A stretch of 64,000 nt of DNA from Deltaproteobacteria bacterium. Lineage in GTDB: Bacteria > Desulfobacterota > Desulfovibrionia > Desulfovibrionales > Desulfovibrionaceae. The notes under the pieces are model-generated. The model was not told the DNA's origin, searched no databases, and saw only the letters and a list, made by a program, of their open reading frames with translations. The translations under genes were made by a program, and so were the position numbers. The stretch covers positions 62,001 to 126,000 of the forward strand of contig JAITWK010000008.1 of NCBI GenBank assembly GCA_031285295.1. The letters are read 5' to 3'. Shown one piece after another: positions 59,408 through 64,000 of this stretch (positions are counted from its first letter, which is position 1; every line of letters begins with the position of its first letter).

Positions 59408-59611
59408 AAAATTGGGTAGCGTCTAAGTTTGCCATCAGATTAGGAAGGCGAGTTTTTTGTGAAGGAAGTGACAATTTCGCAGGAAAGCGAAATTGGACGC
59501 CGAAGGCGCCCGAAGGGGTGAGCCACAGGATGTGGCGAATCAGCTCTTCTGGTACTCGACCGGAGCAAAAAACGAAATCTGACGACGTATCACGGCAAAA
59601 TCAGGCGCTAC
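59397..59611. repeat. Palindromic intergenic element, long copy E
   Basis: The ends GTAGTGCG and GCGCTAC and the blocks GGTACTCGACCGGAGCAAAA, CGAAATCTGACG and GGCAAAATCAGG match copy D in the opposite orientation. An extra ~85 bases in the middle contain two small hairpins: CAATTTCG...CGAAATTG (59471-59494) and CCACA-GGA-TGTGG. It separates murG from murC and overlaps the murG stop. Confidence 0.65.
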
Positions 59612-59628
59612 AGAAAAAGGAGCATAAT

Positions 59629-60987
59629 GTGCAGAGAATAAGCAAGATCCACATGGTAGGCATAGGCGGTACGGGCATGAACGGCATCGCCGAGGTGCTG
59701 CACAACCTCGGTTATATTGTCAGTGGCTCGGATATGTCCGAAAACGCTGCCGTGCGTCATTTGCAGCGCCTGGGAGTTGATGTTGCCATCGGCCATAGTG
59801 CTGCCAACCTGCGGGATGTGCATGTGCTGGTAAAATCCACGGCTATCCGCGATGATAACGAAGAAGTCGTGGCGGCCAGAGAGCGCGGCATTCCGATTAT
59901 TCCCAGGGCGGAAATGCTGGCCGAACTTATGCGCCTGCGTAAAAGCATTGCCATTGCCGGAACGCATGGCAAAACCACCACCACTTCGCTTACGGCTACC
60001 ATTTTTGAAGAAGCCGGTTTTGACCCCACGGTGATCATCGGCGGCAGGCTGAACGCCTACGGCACTAACGCCCGCCTTGGCACTGGCGACTATCTGCTGG
60101 CCGAAGCCGATGAATCGGACGGATCTTTTCTCTGTCTGATGTCGATTATGAACGTGGTCACCAATATTGATATGGATCACGTCGATTTTTACGGCGATCA
60201 GGCCAGCATTGACGATTCTTTTGTCTCCTTCATGAACAAGGTTCCTTTTTACGGCATCAACGTTGTTTGCGGCGACGACCCTGGTGTGCGCCGGGTACTG
60301 GACCGGATCAAACGCCCGGTGCTTACCTACGGTTTTGGCGCGGGCAACGATTTGACCGCCGAAATTATCGAACTTGGTGAAGTCAGTATTTTTGATGTTC
60401 TGCTCAAGGGCTGCAACCTGGGCCGGGTAGAGCTTGCGCATCCGGGCAGGCACAACGTCCTTAACGCGCTGGCTGCCATCGGGGTGGCCATGCAGGCGCA
60501 GATTCCGGCTCATGTCTGCATTGAGGGCCTGAAAAAGTTCAAGGGCGTGGGACGCCGCTTCGAGCGCAAGGGCAGCCGCAATGACGTGCTGGTGGTGGAT
60601 GATTACGGGCATCACCCGGCGGAAATCAAGGCCACTATCGCCACGGCCAAACAAAGCTTCCCGCAGCGCAGATTGGTGGTAGCCTTCCAGCCGCATCGTT
60701 TTTCGCGCACGCAGGCCCTGTTTGGCGATTTTTGCAAAGCTTTCGGCCAGGTTGACGAGCTTTTGCTTACCGAAATTTACGCAGCCTCGGAAGAGCCTAT
60801 ACCCGGCGTAAGCGGCCAGAGTTTGGCCCAGGGCATCAGGCAGGTTTCCAAGGTAACGCCCAGGTATTTTCAAACCCTGGATGATCTTAACGCCGCACTG
60901 CCGGAAATTTTGCAGCCCGGCGATCTGTTCATCACCATGGGGGCGGGAAATATATGGACTGTCGGGCCAAAATGGCTGGAGCAGTAA
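59629..60987 (+). CDS. murC: UDP-MurNAc-L-alanine ligase MurC
   Basis: 452 residues from GTG 59629, chosen because AAAAAGGAG lies just upstream and the conserved start ([19 protein letters not shown]) follows; an ATG two bases earlier is out of frame. ATP loop GTHGKTT (111-117), [22 protein letters not shown] and [16 protein letters not shown] are conserved. It adds L-Ala to UDP-MurNAc. The gene is preceded by a repeat element, the only large gap in the dcw cluster. Confidence 0.95.
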   Translation: MQRISKIHMVGIGGTGMNGIAEVLHNLGYIVSGSDMSENAAVRHLQRLGVDVAIGHSAANLRDVHVLVKSTAIRDDNEEVVAARERGIPIIPRAEMLAELMRLRKSIAIAGTHGKTTTTSLTATIFEEAGFDPTVIIGGRLNAYGTNARLGTGDYLLAEADESDGSFLCLMSIMNVVTNIDMDHVDFYGDQASIDDSFVSFMNKVPFYGINVVCGDDPGVRRVLDRIKRPVLTYGFGAGNDLTAEIIELGEVSIFDVLLKGCNLGRVELAHPGRHNVLNALAAIGVAMQAQIPAHVCIEGLKKFKGVGRRFERKGSRNDVLVVDDYGHHPAEIKATIATAKQSFPQRRLVVAFQPHRFSRTQALFGDFCKAFGQVDELLLTEIYAASEEPIPGVSGQSLAQGIRQVSKVTPRYFQTLDDLNAALPEILQPGDLFITMGAGNIWTVGPKWLEQ

Positions 60988-60989
60988 AG

Positions 60990-61029
60990 CTCGCCTTCCT
61001 TGTCTGACGACAAACTGAAGCACTGCTAC
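60990..61029. repeat. Palindromic intergenic element, fragment F
   Basis: TCGCCTTCCTTGTCTGACGA followed by CAAACTGAAGCACTGCTAC is a diverged right half of the element, starting just after the murC stop. Confidence 0.5.
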
Positions 61030-61070
61030 ATGTGCTGGTTGAAAGAGTTATTAATATCTGAGGGCGAAAC

Positions 61071-62057
61071 ATGCGCGGTTTGAAGATTAAAAAAGCGCCG
61101 TCTCTGGCCGAACTTACCAGCATCAGGCTGGGCGGGACAGCTATTGCCGAAATTACGCTGGAAGACCTGCATGGTTTCGATGCCCTGCCGGAGGCGCTTG
61201 CGCGTCTGGGCGGGCAGCCGGTAGCGCTTGGCCGGGGCAGCAACATTATCGCGGCTGGCGGCGAACTGCCGCTGGTGCTGCTGCGTCTGGGCAGTGAGCG
61301 GGGCGGTGAACTGCATTCAGATAAGGCCGAAACGCTACGCGATTATGAAAACGAAGCCCTGTTTGGAGCCTGGGGCGGCATGCCTTTGCCGCTGCTGGTC
61401 AACCAACTGAGCAGGGGTGGCTTTGCCGGTTTCAGCGGTCTGGTTGGCGTGCCCGGTTCTCTTGGCGGGGCCGTGGCCATGAATGCCGGTTCCTTTGGCA
61501 TGGATATCAAGGGTTGTTTACGCCGGGTACTGCTTTTTTCGCCGCGATTGGGACTTTTTACCCGCGAAGCGGAAGAACTGGATATCAGCTATCGTCATTT
61601 TGCCGTGTCCGGGTTGGTTGAAGGTAGACTCAACGACAGTGGCTCTGTAGCTGACACCAGTAGCTCTGCATCTGACGGTAAAGGCTCTGTAGCTGGCAAC
61701 TGGTTTTTGGTGGTGCGGGCCGAGTTTTTGTGCCGCAAGGCGGAGGCGGATCTGCTGCGGCATGAAATGGAAGAATTTTACGCCCGCAAAAGCTCCAGCC
61801 AGCCGGTTGGGGCGCGTAGCGCTGGCTGTGTGTTTAAAAACCACGCTGCCGGTCCGGCCGGGCGTCTGCTGGAAGAAGCCGGTTTTAAAGGCAAAGCCCT
61901 GGGCGGCATGATGTTTTCCGATTTGCACGCCAACTTTTTGATCAACACTGGCCGGGGAACTCCGGCGGAAGCCTTTGAGCTGATTGAACTGGCCCGGCGG
62001 GCAGTGCTGGAAAAATGCGGGGCGGCTCTTGAGCCGGAGGTGCGCTTATGGGCCTGA
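61071..62057 (+). CDS. murB: UDP-N-acetylenolpyruvoylglucosamine reductase MurB
   Basis: 328 residues. FAD-binding GRGSNIIAAGG (54-64), GVPGSLGGAVAMNAGSFGMD (126-145), and SAGCVFKN with C253 at the proton-donor position where the classic enzymes have Ser; Cys occurs in a subset of MurB proteins. The usual Pro after KN is His here. A repeat-derived Ser/Asp/Gly insertion (184-210, NDSGSVADTSSSASDGKGSV) lies before the last domain. It makes UDP-MurNAc with NADPH. ftsQ starts 10 bases before its stop. Confidence 0.93.
   Translation: MRGLKIKKAPSLAELTSIRLGGTAIAEITLEDLHGFDALPEALARLGGQPVALGRGSNIIAAGGELPLVLLRLGSERGGELHSDKAETLRDYENEALFGAWGGMPLPLLVNQLSRGGFAGFSGLVGVPGSLGGAVAMNAGSFGMDIKGCLRRVLLFSPRLGLFTREAEELDISYRHFAVSGLVEGRLNDSGSVADTSSSASDGKGSVAGNWFLVVRAEFLCRKAEADLLRHEMEEFYARKSSSQPVGARSAGCVFKNHAAGPAGRLLEEAGFKGKALGGMMFSDLHANFLINTGRGTPAEAFELIELARRAVLEKCGAALEPEVRLWA
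61625..61705 (+). repeat. Repeat insertion in murB
   Basis: GGCTCTGTAGCTG occurs at both ends of the segment with a related GTAGCTCTGCATCTGACGG between, encoding Ser/Ala/Asp-rich residues. Confidence 0.6.
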
Positions 62058-62935
62058 TCCCTTTTTTGGGCGGCAAGAAAGCCGGGCGGGAGCGGGATGG
62101 CAGGGAAGCCAAGGGCCGCAGTAACGGCAAGGAAGCCCCAAACCGTTACCAGAAGCCGAAATCCGACGAAAAACCGGCGCGTTTGCGCAAGCTGGGCGGG
62201 CTTGGGCGCTTGTTTAAAGGCTGCATTTTTGCCGGCTTAATCCTGGGCGTATTTTTTTTCATCGGCATCGGACTGGCACATTGTTATAATTTCTTTGTTA
62301 ACAGCGAATATTTCCGGCTTAAAACTATTGAAATCAGTGGCAATTCCAGGTTAAAGTCTAGAGAAGTTTTAGATATTGTTGAATTGACGCCTGGCGTGAG
62401 CAATACGCTGGCCGTGTCCATTGATGCCATGGAAGCCGCCTTGGCCAGAAACCCCTGGGTTGGCGGCCTTTCGATAAAACGTACGCTGCCTGACCGTTTT
62501 GCGATTACGGTTACGGAGCGTGAGCCTAAATATTGGGTGAATCGCGGCGGTATTCTTTATTATGCCGACGCGGCTGGTGCTCCGATTATGCCGGTTTCCA
62601 CGCACGGCTTTTCTTCGCTGCCCGCCCTGGAAATTGAACCGGGAGCGGAAGCGCAGGCCCGGCGGTTGCCCGAATTGGTGAGCAGCCTGGCCGAGGCGGA
62701 TTTGCCTCTGGATATAGCCTCTTCGGCCTGGTTGCGGCTTTCGGCTGGCGGGGCACTGGAATTAAGGCCCAATGACAAGTTACTGGTTAGTCTGGGCATT
62801 GCCGATTGGGCGCGGCATCTGGAGCATTTGGACAAGGTTTTGCAGGATTTATCGCGCCGGGGCGAATTGCGCTCGGTTGCGGAAATAAAGGTTCACGGCG
62901 GTAATGTCTGGGTAACCCGCAGAAGCGGATCATAA
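62048..62935 (+). CDS. ftsQ: Cell division protein FtsQ
   Basis: 295 residues. A basic cytoplasmic region (1-55), one membrane helix (about 58-79), then a POTRA domain (FRLKTIEISGNSRLKSREVL, LARNPWVGGLSIKRTLPDR) and the FtsQ domain with VTEREPKYWVNRGG. FtsQ recruits FtsB/FtsL and FtsW/FtsI to the septum. ATG 62048 overlaps murB. Confidence 0.93.
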   Translation: MGLIPFLGGKKAGRERDGREAKGRSNGKEAPNRYQKPKSDEKPARLRKLGGLGRLFKGCIFAGLILGVFFFIGIGLAHCYNFFVNSEYFRLKTIEISGNSRLKSREVLDIVELTPGVSNTLAVSIDAMEAALARNPWVGGLSIKRTLPDRFAITVTEREPKYWVNRGGILYYADAAGAPIMPVSTHGFSSLPALEIEPGAEAQARRLPELVSSLAEADLPLDIASSAWLRLSAGGALELRPNDKLLVSLGIADWARHLEHLDKVLQDLSRRGELRSVAEIKVHGGNVWVTRRSGS

Positions 62936-63003
62936 ATAAAAAACAGCCTGCCGGGCATTGAATCGTGCGGGCTTGATAGTGATAAACGGGATGGAGGAAG
63001 CGC

Positions 63004-64000
63004 ATGGCTAGATCAGAGCTGGTTGTCGGCCTGGACATAGGCACCACAAAAATTTGTGCCGTGGTGGGCGAAGTCGGCAACGATGGTGTGGACATCGTCG
63101 GCATAGGTTCCTGTCCTTCGACGGGCCTGCGCAAGGGCGTGGTCGTCAGCATCGACAATACGGTAAGCTCCATCCAGAAGGCTTTGCAGGAAGCCGAGCT
63201 TATGGCCGGTTGCGAAATCCGTTCGGTTTACGCCGGTATCGCGGGCAGTCACATCAAGGGCTTCAACAGCCACGGCGTGATCGCCATCAAAAGCGACATT
63301 GTCACGGCCAAGGATGTGGAGCGGGCCATGGACGCGGCCAAGGCCGTGGCCATTCCGCTGGATCGCGAAGTTATCCACACCCTGCCGCAGGAGTTCATTA
63401 TTGACGATCAGCGCGGCATAGCCGACCCGCTGGGCATGGCTGGTGTGCGCCTGGAAGTAAAGGTGCATATCGTTACCGGCGCAGTGGCCAGCGCACAAAA
63501 TATCGTGCGTTGCTGCCACAGCAGCGGCCTGGACGTGGCGGACATCGTGCTGGAATCGCTGGCTTCGGCAAGATCCGTGCTGACCGATGAGGAGCGCGAA
63601 CTTGGCGTGGTTCTGGTGGATTTGGGCGGCGGCACTTCGGATATAGCGGTGTTCGCCAACGATTCGATCAAGCATACGGCGGTGCTGGCTTTGGGCGGTC
63701 AAAACCTGACCAACGATATTGCCTATGGGTTGCGCACCCCGCTGGCCGGGGCCGAAGCGATCAAACTCAAGTACGCCAGCGCCATGGTGGATTTGGTGCA
63801 TAACGACGAATACATCGAGGTGCCCGGCGTGGGCGGGCGCGAACCGCGCAAGCTTTCGCGGCGCATGTTGGCCGAAATCTGCCAGCCGCGCATGGAAGAG
63901 ATTCTTTCGCTGGTGGATCAGGAGCTGGTGCGTTCCGGCTACAAGCATCTGGCCGGGGCTGGCGTGGTGCTCACCGGCGGGACTTCGCTTATTGACGGCT
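63004..64000 (+). CDS. ftsA: Cell division protein FtsA, 3' end outside window
   Basis: 332 residues are visible. Actin-like ATPase: phosphate 1 GLDIGTTKICAVVGE, connect 1 region, phosphate 2 VVLVDLGGGTSDIAVF, and the adenosine motif GVVLTGGTSLIDG cut at the window end. FtsA anchors FtsZ filaments to the membrane. GGAGG lies 7 bases before ATG 63004. ftsZ is expected next. Confidence 0.96.
   Translation, partial: MARSELVVGLDIGTTKICAVVGEVGNDGVDIVGIGSCPSTGLRKGVVVSIDNTVSSIQKALQEAELMAGCEIRSVYAGIAGSHIKGFNSHGVIAIKSDIVTAKDVERAMDAAKAVAIPLDREVIHTLPQEFIIDDQRGIADPLGMAGVRLEVKVHIVTGAVASAQNIVRCCHSSGLDVADIVLESLASARSVLTDEERELGVVLVDLGGGTSDIAVFANDSIKHTAVLALGGQNLTNDIAYGLRTPLAGAEAIKLKYASAMVDLVHNDEYIEVPGVGGREPRKLSRRMLAEICQPRMEEILSLVDQELVRSGYKHLAGAGVVLTGGTSLIDG

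Noticed and set aside
59608-61023. 471-codon reverse-strand open frame opposite murC
   Set aside because: Shadow of murC; composition (many His, Gln, Arg, Gly) and lack of motifs are those of an antisense frame.

Overview
The window looks like chromosomal DNA from a strictly anaerobic deltaproteobacterium of the Desulfovibrionaceae type. The reasons are the Desulfovibrio-like order of the division and cell-wall (dcw) cluster, a small 2[4Fe-4S] ferredoxin, oxygen-sensitive radical SAM genes, a sigma-54 regulated operon, and two gly/sar/betaine-type reductase loci that read in-frame UGA as selenocysteine. This assignment is inference from gene content; no 16S gene is present.

Layout. 1-11 kb: end of a biotinyl-like protein gene, an unknown gene overlapping mnmA, a Fur-family regulator with an orphan Opp/Dpp-type ATPase, then a reverse-strand group (GNAT, methyltransferase fused to a kinase-like domain, DUF2156). 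An AT-rich accessory patch follows: a HEPN/AbiJ-like protein, tRNA-Pro(GGG), a perfect 33-bp palindrome and a DUF1016 PD-(D/E)XK nuclease. 11-19 kb: a radical SAM protein, then a betaine-reductase locus (BCCT transporter, selenoprotein grdH, pyruvoyl-type grdI) divergent from a PAS/AAA+/Fis sigma-54 activator, then a PAS-GGDEF protein. 19-31 kb: glyoxalase, ferredoxin, a radical SAM/DUF4130 DNA-metabolism pair, an HD protein, a two-component system facing a macA-macB-outer-membrane-channel operon, and mtgA. 31-38.5 kb: MGMT-like protein, GNAT, three secreted FlgT-N/LPP20-like proteins in a row, YqaA, Fic, and an AlkD-type protein.

38.6-45 kb holds the most unusual locus. It has a second selenocysteine GrdB-like protein, an N-terminally truncated paralogue with cysteine in place of selenocysteine, and a GrdE/GrdI-like partner with no cysteine at the expected pyruvoyl site. 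An MFS transporter is on the same strand, and a divergent TetR regulator lies across a spacer packed with TTGTGCAT...ATGCACAA palindromes. I read it as a diverged reductase or lyase system for an unknown small molecule. The shared components GrdA, GrdC/D and thioredoxin are not in the window and would have to be elsewhere.

46.5-64 kb: tRNA-Thr(CGT), then mraZ-rsmH-ftsL-like-ftsI-murE-murF-mraY-murD-ftsW-murG-murC-murB-ftsQ-ftsA (cut by the window end), mostly with overlapping or touching genes. MraZ-type GAAAGTG repeats lie just downstream of a promoter in front of mraZ.

Two window-wide oddities are described below. One is a dispersed palindromic intergenic element whose end often supplies or abuts the stop codon of the preceding gene. 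The other is repeat-derived low-complexity insertions in linkers of otherwise conserved housekeeping proteins (MnmA, FtsI, MurE, MurB, FtsW, a histidine kinase, a response regulator, MacB).
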